This document shows positions 6,003-13,883 of a stretch of 21,554 bases of DNA, in pieces; the first letter of the stretch is position 1; each line of letters starts with the position of its first letter. The notes under the pieces were generated by a model that did not search any database, was not told where the DNA came from, and worked only from the letters and a program-made list of their open reading frames with translations. The DNA lies in NCBI GenBank assembly GCA_029240815.1, contig JARDZO010000062.1, positions 1-21,554 of the forward strand, written 5' to 3'. This DNA comes from Brevibacillus sp. (GTDB taxonomy: Bacteria; Bacillota; Bacilli; Brevibacillales; Brevibacillaceae). The position numbers and the translations under genes were made by a program.

Positions 6003-7412
6003 TTATCCTTGGGTCGGCACATGGGGACGCTTGTCCTTGTGACGGCCATAGCGCAGGTAGTAATACAGATAAAAGACGACGAGGGCACCGATTCCGTAAA
6101 ACAATCCGAACCGCTGCGTCGCATCAAAGATCGGATAGACCATGAGGAACGTGCAGAGCGCCAGACAAAGAATCGGCATGGCCGGATAAAAGGGAGCTGC
6201 AAATTGCAAGTCTTCCACCTTACCGCCTTCACGCAAATACTGGCGACGGAAATTGAACTGGGATAAGGCGATTCCCATCCAACAAAACGTAATCGCGATA
6301 CCGGAGACCGACATCAACAGCACGTAAACCGTATCGGCTGCCAGTACACTCGTCAAAAGAGACAAGAGGGAAAACGCCAAGGTCATGAGCAAGCTGTTTA
6401 GCGGCACGCTCCGTTTCGTGAGTTTTCCGAAAACGGGATGCGCCATTCCACTATGCGACAACGCCCAAAGCAACCGAGTCGAGGCGTACAGACACGAGTT
6501 CCCCACGGACAAGAGCGCTGTCAGGATAACGAAATTCATGATATCAGCTGCGTACGGAATCCCTACGGCATCGAATACCGTGACAAACGGACTTTCCAGC
6601 AATCCTAATTCACTGGACGGAAAGAGCGCGGACAAAATCGTGACAGATGCCACGTAAAAAATGAGAATGCGGAAAATGACATTACGAATGGCACGCGGAA
6701 TGTTTTTCTGAGGGTTCTCGGTCTCACCCGCAGCAATCCCGATTAATTCCGAGCCTTGATAGGAGAATACGACATTCATCATGGTGACAAAGACGATACT
6801 GATGCCAAACGGGAACAGCCCTCCGTCTGCGGAGAAATTGGAGAAGAACGGAGCTGGCTCGCCTTCCATACTGACAATTCCGAAAATGGCTCCCGCACCG
6901 ATGATAATGAAAAAAATAACGGCTAACACCTTGATGCCAGCAAACCAGTACTCGGTCTCAGCAAACCCTTTTGTCGTCAGAGCGTTAAAGCTGAACAACA
7001 ACACGATAAAAACGGCACACCAGATCCAAACCGGAGTATCGGGGAACCACCTTTGCATCACCATACCCGCAGCGGTAAATTCCACTCCCGCCGTCGTCGC
7101 AGAACCCAGCCAATACATCCACCCGAGAGTAAAGCCGCTTGCCGGACCGATATATTTTGTCGCATACGTTTGAAACGAACCCGTCACCGGCATTTTGACG
7201 GACAGCTCGCCGAGACATGTCATGACCAGATACAAGAGCACGCCGCCGATGATATAGGCTAAAATCGCTCCACCCGGCCCGGCTTGATTGATGGTATAGC
7301 CAGCATTCAAAAACAGGCCCGTCCCGATGACGCCACCCAGCGACAGCATAAACAAGTGGCGGCTTTTCATCGAACGCTGCAAATGTTTGTCCTTCTCATT
7401 CCCAAGGTTCAT
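6003..7412 (-). CDS. APC-superfamily amino acid permease, 469 aa, probably for basic amino acids
   Basis: This is an integral-membrane amino acid/proton symporter of the amino acid transporter (AAT) branch that includes RocE and LysP. The N-terminus has the consensus LQRSMKSRHLFMLSLGGVIG followed by GTGLFLNAG. The pattern of about twelve hydrophobic segments and GSELIGIAAGETENPQKNIP after helix 6 are typical. The length is normal for the family. Start ATG 7412 follows an AGGGAGG site about 5-7 nt upstream. It is third in a minus-strand unit after two guanidino-group hydrolases (76 nt gap), so it most likely imports arginine, methylated arginine or a related guanidino compound. That specificity is inferred from context only. 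Confidence 0.88.
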   Translation of the reverse strand: MNLGNEKDKHLQRSMKSRHLFMLSLGGVIGTGLFLNAGYTINQAGPGGAILAYIIGGVLLYLVMTCLGELSVKMPVTGSFQTYATKYIGPASGFTLGWMYWLGSATTAGVEFTAAGMVMQRWFPDTPVWIWCAVFIVLLFSFNALTTKGFAETEYWFAGIKVLAVIFFIIIGAGAIFGIVSMEGEPAPFFSNFSADGGLFPFGISIVFVTMMNVVFSYQGSELIGIAAGETENPQKNIPRAIRNVIFRILIFYVASVTILSALFPSSELGLLESPFVTVFDAVGIPYAADIMNFVILTALLSVGNSCLYASTRLLWALSHSGMAHPVFGKLTKRSVPLNSLLMTLAFSLLSLLTSVLAADTVYVLLMSVSGIAITFCWMGIALSQFNFRRQYLREGGKVEDLQFAAPFYPAMPILCLALCTFLMVYPIFDATQRFGLFYGIGALVVFYLYYYLRYGRHKDKRPHVPTQG

Positions 7413-7488
7413 ATGGTCCCTCCCTTTTCACAACACTCTCACATCTACGCTATTACCATTCCAGCTGCGAGGTAAAGGAACTGCCTGC

Positions 7489-8253
7489 CTAGAAGCGCAG
7501 GGACAGGCAGCTCAAGCCTCCATCTTGTTTGCGGAACTCGGACATGTCACACTCAATCACGCTGTAGCCCGCATCCGTAAGTTTTTGTTTGGTCGTATCA
7601 AACCCTTTTGGAATGATGACATAATCGTTGATGCGAATGCAGTTTGCTGAGTATTCGTCTTCCTTGCTCACGACAATCTGCCCGTAGTTTTTGTAGTCTT
7701 CCGAGCCAATGAACTCGCCTGCCAACACCAAGGTGTTATTGCCCAAGTAAGCGATTCCAGTTTTCAAATGGAAAAATTCTTTTAGTGGGACAATCGTTGC
7801 TCCATAGCCGTATTTGCTCAGGATGCTCTTGAGCTGCTCCGCCCCCTCCAGGTTCGTACGAGTAGAGAGACCGATGTAAAAATGATCGTCCACTTGCATG
7901 ACATCGCCGCCATCCAGGTAACCTGGTGACTGAATGTATTCGATCGTGTCATAGAACTGGGGAATGACCCGTTTCATATGCTCGATTTCCCCATTTCTGC
8001 TGGCTGCTCCCGGATTCGTGATGACAGCACACTTTTCTGTCAGAACCGCGGAGTCCTCTACGAAAGTGGAGTCTGGATACTGCTCGTCTGCCTCCAGGAC
8101 CGTCACCGTCAATCCTGCTTTTTGCAGTGCCTCGATATAAGCTTCATGTTGTTTCAATGCAAGCTCAAAATCTGGTGTGCCGAGATCAGAAGTCGTCAAG
8201 CCAGTCACGTAGCTCTTTCCAGGTTTTTTTACAATCGCACGAGTAAAATTCAT
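7489..8253 (-). CDS. ddaH: Dimethylarginine dimethylaminohydrolase (DDAH), 254 aa
   Basis: DDAH hydrolyses N-omega-methylated arginines to citrulline plus methylamine or dimethylamine, through a covalent cysteine adduct in the cytoplasm. The five-bladed pentein fold is expected. The catalytic residues are in place: C249 in GGLSCLSLRF and H162 in EFFHLKTG, numbered as in the Pseudomonas enzyme, and D114 in YLDGGDVMQ, where Pseudomonas has Glu and mammalian DDAH has Asp. FVEDSAVL (about 64-71) is the substrate-guanidine region. The length of 254 aa is exactly that of bacterial DDAH. Start ATG 8253 has AAGGGAG at 8264-8270. It lies 55 nt after the related hydrolase and before the permease, indicating an operon. 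Citrullinase-like or other guanidino substrates remain possible. Confidence 0.87.
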   Translation of the reverse strand: MNFTRAIVKKPGKSYVTGLTTSDLGTPDFELALKQHEAYIEALQKAGLTVTVLEADEQYPDSTFVEDSAVLTEKCAVITNPGAASRNGEIEHMKRVIPQFYDTIEYIQSPGYLDGGDVMQVDDHFYIGLSTRTNLEGAEQLKSILSKYGYGATIVPLKEFFHLKTGIAYLGNNTLVLAGEFIGSEDYKNYGQIVVSKEDEYSANCIRINDYVIIPKGFDTTKQKLTDAGYSVIECDMSEFRKQDGGLSCLSLRF

Positions 8254-8308
8254 GTCGTTGTTGCTCCCTTCTCTTTTCCGAATGGTGTATGGTTTCTCTC
8301 TCTGTTTC

Positions 8309-9211
8309 TTATCTTCTTGCCAACGGCGATGTCAGGCAGGTAGGTCCCCCTGTGCCTTTGTAGGAAATCTCCGTCCCCTTGTACTCGAGCACTTTTACGC
8401 CTTCTTGCTCCAGCAGACGCTTGGTTACTGGATTTCCGGCAGGAACGACGACTTTTCGCGGTCCAATGGCCAGGACATTGGAACCCAGATTGTCGTATTC
8501 GTCATCTGGTACCTCGATCAGCTTGACGCCGCGCTGGATCAGCAATTCCCGGAAAAAGATCGGCATGAGCTTGGAATACACTACAGCCAAATCCTTGTCG
8601 ACATAGCTGATGACGGACATCAGATGCAAGCATTCATCAGGGCCATTGCCATGCGGGAGCGGTACAACGATGAATTCATCCACGACATCAGCAGTCAGCT
8701 CTCTCAGCTGACGAATTCCCTCGTCATTGGTCCGATACCCTCTCGCCACAGCAACCGTGCGCTCGTCCATCCAGACGATGTCGCCGCCTTCCACGAGACC
8801 TTCTCCCTGAATTTCACCGAGAATAGGAATCCCGATGCTCGTGAAATAGTCACGGACAGCCTCCGGTTCCCCTTGGCGCAGCTTTTTCCCCGGATGGAGC
8901 AAGATCGCTCCCTTTTTGGTGATCTTCACGGAGTCGTGTGCATAGATGGAGTCTATTCCTGTTCGCTCATCCTCTGGCAAATAACGGACGTCCGGTACGT
9001 GCTGTTTCAAAATCGCTTCAAACTGCTCGTACTCCCGGACCGCCTCGTCATAGTCAGGGCATGTGACATAATTGTACTCACGCCAATGTAGGTTCAAATG
9101 GTCTTGACTGATAAACGCGTCTTTTGGGTGTTTAATCATGATACTCTCAATCGTACCGTACATAGATTGGCAGCCGTACTTCACCAATGCGGTCACCTCA
9201 TTTACCGTCAT
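8309..9211 (-). CDS. DDAH/amidinotransferase-like guanidino-modifying hydrolase, 300 aa
   Basis: This second enzyme belongs to the guanidino-group-modifying superfamily (COG1834-like, pentein fold). It is clearly diverged from its neighbour and 46 residues longer. A complete catalytic set is visible: E141 in GLVEGGDIVW, H196 in PDECLHLMS, and C292 in GGPTCLTSPL near the C-terminus. The N-terminal MYGTIESIMIKHP and ITKKGAILLHPGKKLR are typical of this subgroup. The real substrate is not known; methylarginine, arginine or another guanidine are options. The start is uncertain. ATG 9211 has only a weak GCGGAAAAG upstream, while a GTG ten codons in has an AGGTGA before it. It is the first gene of the minus-strand unit, directly behind a strong promoter and two candidate IclR operators. 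Confidence 0.82.
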   Translation of the reverse strand: MTVNEVTALVKYGCQSMYGTIESIMIKHPKDAFISQDHLNLHWREYNYVTCPDYDEAVREYEQFEAILKQHVPDVRYLPEDERTGIDSIYAHDSVKITKKGAILLHPGKKLRQGEPEAVRDYFTSIGIPILGEIQGEGLVEGGDIVWMDERTVAVARGYRTNDEGIRQLRELTADVVDEFIVVPLPHGNGPDECLHLMSVISYVDKDLAVVYSKLMPIFFRELLIQRGVKLIEVPDDEYDNLGSNVLAIGPRKVVVPAGNPVTKRLLEQEGVKVLEYKGTEISYKGTGGPTCLTSPLARR

Positions 9212-9217
9212 ATACTT

Positions 9218-9251
9218 TTCCGCATTGTGGAATTGTTTCCATAATGCGAAA
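9218..9251. promoter_or_regulatory. Twin IclR-type operator in the hydrolase operon leader
   Basis: TTCCGCATTGTGGAA (9218-9232) and, inverted, TTCCATAATGCGAAA (9237-9251) both fit TTYCRCATTRYGGAA. Each is a 15-bp pseudo-palindrome, the usual size for IclR-family sites. Their starts are 19 nt apart, about two helical turns. They cover the predicted start of transcription and the region just after it, an ideal place for repression. Two further copies lie at 10164-10198. Confidence 0.65.
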
Positions 9252-9261
9252 TTACACTCTT

Positions 9262-9291
9262 AATGTAAAATAGTTTGAAATTTTTTGTCAA
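9262..9291 (-). promoter_or_regulatory. Promoter of the guanidino-hydrolase operon
   Basis: On the minus strand, a perfect TTGACA (9291-9286) lies 18 nt from TACATT (9267-9262). Transcription would start near 9255, beside the twin operator. Confidence 0.6.
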
Positions 9292-9316
9292 CGTATTTTT
9301 ATATGCACAGACCATA

Positions 9317-9345
9317 TTGATTCGTCCAAAAAATTCTGATAGATT
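9317..9345 (+). promoter_or_regulatory. Candidate promoter of the IclR gene
   Basis: TTGATT (9317-9322) lies 17 nt from TAGATT (9340-9345), 72 nt before the chosen TTG start. Four of six bases match in each box, so the call is moderate. Confidence 0.4.
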
Positions 9346-9416
9346 GGAACAAGAAACAGCTCGACAAGGCACCTGCCTACTTGGTGGTCTTGCGGCAAAA
9401 CATAGGGGGAAACACG

Positions 9417-10157
9417 TTGGTACAATCGATTGACCGGGCGATGAGCATCATTCACGTCCTAGTCTCTGACGAAAGCAAACCGCATTGGTCCATCTCGGAG
9501 ATTGCGGATCATACAGCTCTCCCTCTCAGTACGGTTCATCGCTTGATCAGCACCTTGATGCAATACGGACTGATCATGCAGATCCCGGAAACGAAACAAT
9601 ATAAGCTCGGCTACACCTGGATGGAGATCGGACTGCGACTCCTGGATAAAATCGATACGCGTGCTGTAGCCCGATCGGTGATGGAGCTGTTGGCTGCCGA
9701 GGTAAAAGAAACCGTTTACTTGAGCATTCCACACGGCACGAGTGCCATCATCCTCGAACGGGTAGAAGGTCCCATGACCGTGCGGATTATTGACAATTTG
9801 GGTGAGCGCATTCCATTGCACATCGGTGCTGCGAACAAAACCATGCTCGCCAATATGGATCCTGCAGAAGCCAAAAGCATCGCGGCGCAGCTCATCCCTG
9901 ATCCCGAAGCACAACGCGAGCTACTGGAACGCTTGCCTGTCATCAAACAAAATGGATATGCGGTCAGTTACGGCGAAAAGACAGAAGGAACCGCCTCGAT
10001 CGCTTCACCTATCATCGGCTACAACCACAAAGTAGTCGGCGCTTTGAGCATTGGTGTTCCGAGTTACCGGATTACCGAGGATCGTTTGGCTGTCCTGATT
10101 GAAAAAGCCAAGCAGGGTGCTAAGGAAATCTCCCAAAAAATCGGCGGACTTCCTTAA
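9417..10157 (+). CDS. IclR-family transcriptional regulator, 246 aa
   Basis: This is a one-component regulator with an N-terminal winged helix and a C-terminal effector-binding IclR domain. The start chosen is TTG 9417 because TAGGGGG lies at about 9403-9408. The TTG at 9381, twelve codons earlier, has no ribosome site. The helix-turn-helix is at about residues 5-62 (SISEIADHTALPLSTVHRLI). The effector domain, about 75-245, includes ERIPLHIGAANKTMLANM and GTASIASPI, typical of the family. It is divergent from the two guanidino hydrolases and permease and directly precedes the RocB-like gene. Four copies of one 15-bp pseudo-palindrome in those two promoter regions make it the likely regulator of both. 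The inducer is unknown; a methylarginine or related compound is a guess from context. Confidence 0.9.
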   Translation: MVQSIDRAMSIIHVLVSDESKPHWSISEIADHTALPLSTVHRLISTLMQYGLIMQIPETKQYKLGYTWMEIGLRLLDKIDTRAVARSVMELLAAEVKETVYLSIPHGTSAIILERVEGPMTVRIIDNLGERIPLHIGAANKTMLANMDPAEAKSIAAQLIPDPEAQRELLERLPVIKQNGYAVSYGEKTEGTASIASPIIGYNHKVVGALSIGVPSYRITEDRLAVLIEKAKQGAKEISQKIGGLP

Positions 10158-10163
10158 TTTTTT

Positions 10164-10198
10164 ATCCACGATACGGAAAACCATTTCACATTACGGAA
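10164..10198. promoter_or_regulatory. Second pair of IclR-type operator sites, before the RocB-like gene
   Basis: TTTCACATTACGGAA (10184-10198) fits TTYCRCATTRYGGAA at every position. ATCCACGATACGGAA (10164-10178) fits TTYCRCAWTRYGGAA at 13 of 15. They are direct repeats 20 nt apart. No clear promoter lies between iclR and the next gene, so these sites may gate readthrough or a weak local promoter. Confidence 0.6.
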
Positions 10199-10214
10199 AA
10201 TGGAGGCATTTTTC

Positions 10215-11831
10215 ATGGACAAGTGGCAAACAAAGGAACAGTTGGTCAATCTGCTGTGCAATATTGTCAGCATTCCGAGCGTAACGGGCTCTCCAGCTGA
10301 AAAACAATTACCGGGTTATGTCGTGGAGCAACTGCGCTCCCTGCCATACTACCAAGCTCGCCCTGACCATGTGCGTGCCAATCCAACAGGGGATGGACGC
10401 CATTTCGTAACGGCTCTGGTCAAAAAAGAGGGTGTCCGCGACACCATCATTCTCGTCAGCCACTTCGATGTCGTGGATGTGGAAGACTACGGCGCTTGGC
10501 GTACGCATGCTTTCGATCCGCAGACACTCACTCCTCTGTTTCAGGCGAATGCAGCGGACATGCCAAAAGAGGTACAACACGACCTCAACACCGGCAACTG
10601 GTTATTCGGCCGTGGGACGATGGACATGAAATGTGGGCTCACCCTCCATATGTCGATGATCGAGCGTGCTTGTGAAGGAGAGTTCGACGGAAATATCCTC
10701 TTGTTGACCGTGCCAGACGAGGAAGTCAACTCTGTAGGCATGCGTGCCGCTGTTCCTGCCTTGCTCGCACTCGCAGAAGAATTTGATCTGAGCTATAAAA
10801 CGGTCCTGAACTCAGAGCCGATGTTCACCCGTTATCCCGGCGACCAAAACAAGTACCTGTACACAGGATCCATCGGAAAAGTACTTCCTGGCTTCCTCTG
10901 CTACGGGAAGGAAACGCACGTCGGTGAGCCTTTTGCTGGTCTAAACGGGAACTACATGGCTTCCCAGCTTACCTGCGAGCTGGAGCTGAACACCTCCTTC
11001 TGCGAGATCGTCGAGGGAGAAGCATCGCCTCCTCCCACTAACCTGATCCAGAAGGACCTGAAAAAAGAGTATTCGGTGCAAATCCCACACCGTGCAGTCA
11101 CGCTGTTCAATCTATTCCTGCTGGAAAAACGAATGGAAGATGTCGTAGAGCCACTATTGCAATCCGCCAAGAAGGTAGCCGAGCAGATCAAACGGACTTA
11201 CGTCAGACATGCCACTCAGTTTGCCGAGAATGCGCCATTCGCGCCTCGCGAGCTGTCCATCAACGTCTTGACCTACGAGCAGCTGCACGCTTATGCCACC
11301 AATACCTACGGAGAAGATCGACTGATCCAGCTTCAGGCAGATGTCGTGGCGAATCGCGGTGAAAAGGATGATCGCGACATGACGATCGAGCTAGTCGATC
11401 AGCTGGCGATTCTGTGCAAGGAATTGTCTCCAATGATCATCCTGTTCTTTGCTCCTCCGTTCTATCCGGCAGTCAGCTCCCGCAATCACCCGGTCATTCA
11501 ACGGACGGCGGCAGAAATGGAAGCCTACGCGCGGGAACAGCACGAAGTTACTCTAGTGAATCAGAACTACTTTGGCGGCATTTCTGATTTGAGCTATGTC
11601 GGCTTGCAATTTCCGGCTGTTTCCATGCAACCACTGGTCGCGAACATGCCGATGTGGGACCAAGGCTACTCGATTCCGCTTCAAGAGCTGGAAGCCTTTG
11701 ATGTGCCTGTCATGAACCTCGGACCGGTCGGACGCGACGCCCATCAGTGGACGGAACGACTCGATGTGGATTACGCCTTCGATACCTTGATGGACATGCT
11801 TCCGCGCTGCATTCACTCTCTATTGAAATAG
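10215..11831 (+). CDS. RocB-like M20-family metallohydrolase, 538 aa
   Basis: This resembles RocB, the arginine-utilisation protein of Bacillus, a member of the M20 zinc peptidase/deacylase family whose reaction is not established. Metal and catalytic residues are visible: H83 and D85 in VSHFDVVDV, D137 in GRGTMDMKCG, and E169-E170 in VPDEEVNSVG. The C-terminal AHQWTERLDVDY carries the last expected histidine. Start ATG 10215 was chosen because GGAGG sits at 10202-10206. An ATG at 10200 overlaps that site. At about 540 aa it is longer than ordinary M20 enzymes but right for RocB. Position beside the DDAH-like genes and shared operator sites suggest it deacylates or splits a related arginine derivative, or a dipeptide; this is inference. 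Confidence 0.85.
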   Translation: MDKWQTKEQLVNLLCNIVSIPSVTGSPAEKQLPGYVVEQLRSLPYYQARPDHVRANPTGDGRHFVTALVKKEGVRDTIILVSHFDVVDVEDYGAWRTHAFDPQTLTPLFQANAADMPKEVQHDLNTGNWLFGRGTMDMKCGLTLHMSMIERACEGEFDGNILLLTVPDEEVNSVGMRAAVPALLALAEEFDLSYKTVLNSEPMFTRYPGDQNKYLYTGSIGKVLPGFLCYGKETHVGEPFAGLNGNYMASQLTCELELNTSFCEIVEGEASPPPTNLIQKDLKKEYSVQIPHRAVTLFNLFLLEKRMEDVVEPLLQSAKKVAEQIKRTYVRHATQFAENAPFAPRELSINVLTYEQLHAYATNTYGEDRLIQLQADVVANRGEKDDRDMTIELVDQLAILCKELSPMIILFFAPPFYPAVSSRNHPVIQRTAAEMEAYAREQHEVTLVNQNYFGGISDLSYVGLQFPAVSMQPLVANMPMWDQGYSIPLQELEAFDVPVMNLGPVGRDAHQWTERLDVDYAFDTLMDMLPRCIHSLLK

Positions 11832-11879
11832 CGCTTGGGTTATAATGGAGAAAACCGTCTACGAGGAGGCCTATCCATC

Positions 11880-12263
11880 ATGCAATTTGAAGCCAAGGAA
11901 AACGGATTTGTGACCCATTTGTCTTACGGAGACCTGCATGTGTCTGGCGATGAACAGTACGGCTTTCGTCCCTTTCAGCTCATGGTATCGTCTATCGCCG
12001 TATGCAGCAGCGGAGTTCTGCGCAAAGTCCTGGATAAGATGAGAATGCCTTGCAGCGACATGAAGGTAACAGCTGAGGTAGTGCGAAACGAGGAAAAGGC
12101 GAATCGGATTGAAAAGATTCACCTACACTTCATCATCAGTGGAGAAAATTTGCACGAAGAGAAAGTGAAAAAAGCAATTGAAGCCTCTCGTAAAAATTGC
12201 CCGATGGTTCAATCTGTTCAGGACAGCATTGAGATCACCGAATCGTTTGAACTCGTATCCTAA
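11880..12263 (+). CDS. OsmC/Ohr-family protein, 127 aa
   Basis: This is a small thiol-dependent peroxidase-type protein of the OsmC family. The two conserved cysteines are present: C42 in MVSSIAVCSSGVL and C107 in RKNCPMVQSV, consistent with reduction of organic or fatty-acid hydroperoxides. Start ATG 11880 follows GAGGAGG (11863-11869), 10 nt away. An upstream in-frame start at 11835 lacks a ribosome site. The length matches the shorter YhfA/OsmC-like branch. It lies 48 nt after the RocB-like gene, with a TATAAT (about 11841-11846) but no good -35 between, so it is probably read with that gene. A perfect terminator follows. Its job in this locus is not evident. Confidence 0.85.
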   Translation: MQFEAKENGFVTHLSYGDLHVSGDEQYGFRPFQLMVSSIAVCSSGVLRKVLDKMRMPCSDMKVTAEVVRNEEKANRIEKIHLHFIISGENLHEEKVKKAIEASRKNCPMVQSVQDSIEITESFELVS

Positions 12264-12268
12264 TAGAG

Positions 12269-12306
12269 AAAAAACCGCTCCAGACGCGTGATCTGGAGCG
12301 GTTTTT
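12269..12306. terminator. Bidirectional intrinsic terminator
   Basis: CCGCTCCAGA (12275-12284) pairs perfectly with TCTGGAGCGG (12292-12301) around a 7-nt loop. Six A precede (12269-12274) and five T follow (12302-12306), so it works for both the convergent OsmC (+) and NCS2 permease (-) genes. Confidence 0.92.
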
Positions 12307-12314
12307 CGTTTTCC

Positions 12315-13658
12315 TTAGGCAACTTGCTGATTGGTTGCTGCCTGCTTTTTCTCTTTGCCTTCAGGAATGATCAGGTTGAGGATGACGGTCGCCAGCGCCC
12401 CTACCGTAATTCCCGAGGACAAAATGTAATTCACGAAATCAGGCACACCGTTTAACGCTTCTTTTGGCAAGACCGTTACCGCAATGGTGCACAGAATCGG
12501 CAATCCGATGACCATCATGTTGCGATCATCGATAGAAATATGCTGAATGACCTTGATACCATTGGCGACAATCGCTACACAAACAATCCCAAAAATCCCA
12601 TTGATGACTGGTTCCGGAATGCAAGTGATCGCGGTCGACAGCTTTGGCACCAAGCCGAGTGCCACCAGAATGACCCCACCCGCCATAATCGCCATGCGGC
12701 TACCTACACCTGTCACAGCAATCAATCCGGCATTGGAAGAATACCCGGTCGTAGGCGTACCACCAAACAGTGCACCGATAAAGCAACCAAGCCCTTCCCC
12801 GACAGCTGCACGGTTCAAACGCTTTTCTGTCAGTTCGCTATCTGTGACGGTAGAGACCACAAACCAGGTTCCTGTCGTTTCAATCATGATGATCATGTAG
12901 ACGAACAGCATGGTCAGTACCGCGCTGAGATCAAAAACAGGTGCGCCGTACGGGAAGAACTTCGGCAACGACAGCCAGCTCGCTTGTCCCACCGGATTAA
13001 AGTCTACCGTTCCGAAATAGGCAGCGGTAATCGTACCGACAGCAATCGCAATCAATACAGACACCAGTCGGAAAAACGTCCCCGCCACTTTTACTCTCTT
13101 TCCGAGCAGCATACAGGTGACCAGAACACCTGCCGATACGGCCGCGATAAAGACATTGGTCCAAATATCTCCTGGAGCGTGGTAAATGTTGCCCATTCCG
13201 ATCGGCATCAGGGCGATTCCGACGATAATAATCACCGTTCCTCCGACCAGAGGCGGGATAAATTTACTCACCGCTTTGGCAAACCATTTCAAAGGATATC
13301 CCATCAAGGCCATCAACAAAGCACCTGGTATCAAGCTCCCGATCATGGCATTCAATCCGAGCTTGCCGCCAATGGCAGCCAAGGCACCAATTGGTACGTA
13401 GGATGGACCCTGTACAACTGGTAAACGCAGTCCAAAGCCTGTCTGGATCAAAGTACCAATCCCGGTCGCCAAAAAGCACATTTGAATAAAAAATGACGTA
13501 CTCGATGCGTCCATTGTCAGCAAGCCAGCAATAATGATAGGAGCAATATACAAGTCCATGGCCAGCACGTGTTGCATTCCGAGCAAAAAGGCTTTGCTGA
13601 TACTAATCTTTTCATCGACGCCCACGACGAGCCCCGCACTCTCGCGATGTTGTTCCAC
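12315..13658 (-). CDS. NCS2/NAT-family nucleobase permease (xanthine/uracil type), 447 aa
   Basis: This is a proton-coupled nucleobase importer of the NCS2 family with about 12-14 membrane segments. Family landmarks are Q29-H30 in GMQHVLAM (helix 1), QGPSYVPIGA in helix 3, E260 in MIIMIETTGTW (the helix 8 glutamate), and the NAT signature as SNAGLIAVTG (about 308-317). The signature usually begins with Q, E or P, and here S308 takes that place, so xanthine, uric acid, guanine or uracil cannot be assigned. It starts at GTG 13658 with GGGGAGG about 10 nt upstream. It is divergent from a Rieske oxygenase, and PurBox-like sites lie in the shared intergenic region, which favours a purine substrate. 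Confidence 0.87.
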   Translation of the reverse strand: MEQHRESAGLVVGVDEKISISKAFLLGMQHVLAMDLYIAPIIIAGLLTMDASSTSFFIQMCFLATGIGTLIQTGFGLRLPVVQGPSYVPIGALAAIGGKLGLNAMIGSLIPGALLMALMGYPLKWFAKAVSKFIPPLVGGTVIIIVGIALMPIGMGNIYHAPGDIWTNVFIAAVSAGVLVTCMLLGKRVKVAGTFFRLVSVLIAIAVGTITAAYFGTVDFNPVGQASWLSLPKFFPYGAPVFDLSAVLTMLFVYMIIMIETTGTWFVVSTVTDSELTEKRLNRAAVGEGLGCFIGALFGGTPTTGYSSNAGLIAVTGVGSRMAIMAGGVILVALGLVPKLSTAITCIPEPVINGIFGIVCVAIVANGIKVIQHISIDDRNMMVIGLPILCTIAVTVLPKEALNGVPDFVNYILSSGITVGALATVILNLIIPEGKEKKQAATNQQVA

Positions 13659-13692
13659 TTCCGAATGGCCTCCCCGAATAAATTTAATAACA

Positions 13693-13744
13693 AATAACGA
13701 ACATTATAACGCAGATTATAAGTTATCATTCTTATTTTTAGCAA
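13693..13744 (-). promoter_or_regulatory. Permease promoter with a PurBox-like site near its start point
   Basis: On the minus strand, TTGCTA (13744-13739) lies 18 nt from TATAAT (13720-13715), so transcription would start near 13708. AATAACGAACATT (13693-13705) lies just downstream and matches 12 of 13 positions of the PurR box AWWWCCGAACWWT. A second TATAAT (13708-13703) overlaps this box but has no good -35. Confidence 0.5.
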
Positions 13745-13777
13745 CAAAAATTAACATATATCTATACCATTCATATT

Positions 13778-13822
13778 ATCGTTCGTTTTTCAATTGATTA
13801 AATAGATTGAACCCGCTACAAT
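13778..13822 (+). promoter_or_regulatory. Rieske gene promoter with an upstream PurBox-like site
   Basis: TTGATT (13794-13799) lies 17 nt from TACAAT (13817-13822). Immediately upstream, ATCGTTCGTTTTT (13778-13790) is an inverted PurBox-like sequence (11 of 13). It is identical over CGTTCGTTTTT to the one at 4457-4467 beside the riboswitch gene. Confidence 0.5.
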
Positions 13823-13883
13823 GGTGGAGTGTGTGTCCCAAGTCCTATCTCTATCAAGTTATCCACGAAGGAGTGTCTCATAG

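Noticed and set aside
8252..9091. 279-codon plus-strand frame opposite the DDAH-like hydrolase
   Set aside because: It is a shadow of a well-supported minus-strand gene with an intact catalytic triad and promoter.
12540..13424. 294-codon plus-strand frame opposite the NCS2 permease
   Set aside because: The composition (many Arg, His, Asn, Gln) is typical of an antisense of hydrophobic codons, with no ribosome site or family match.
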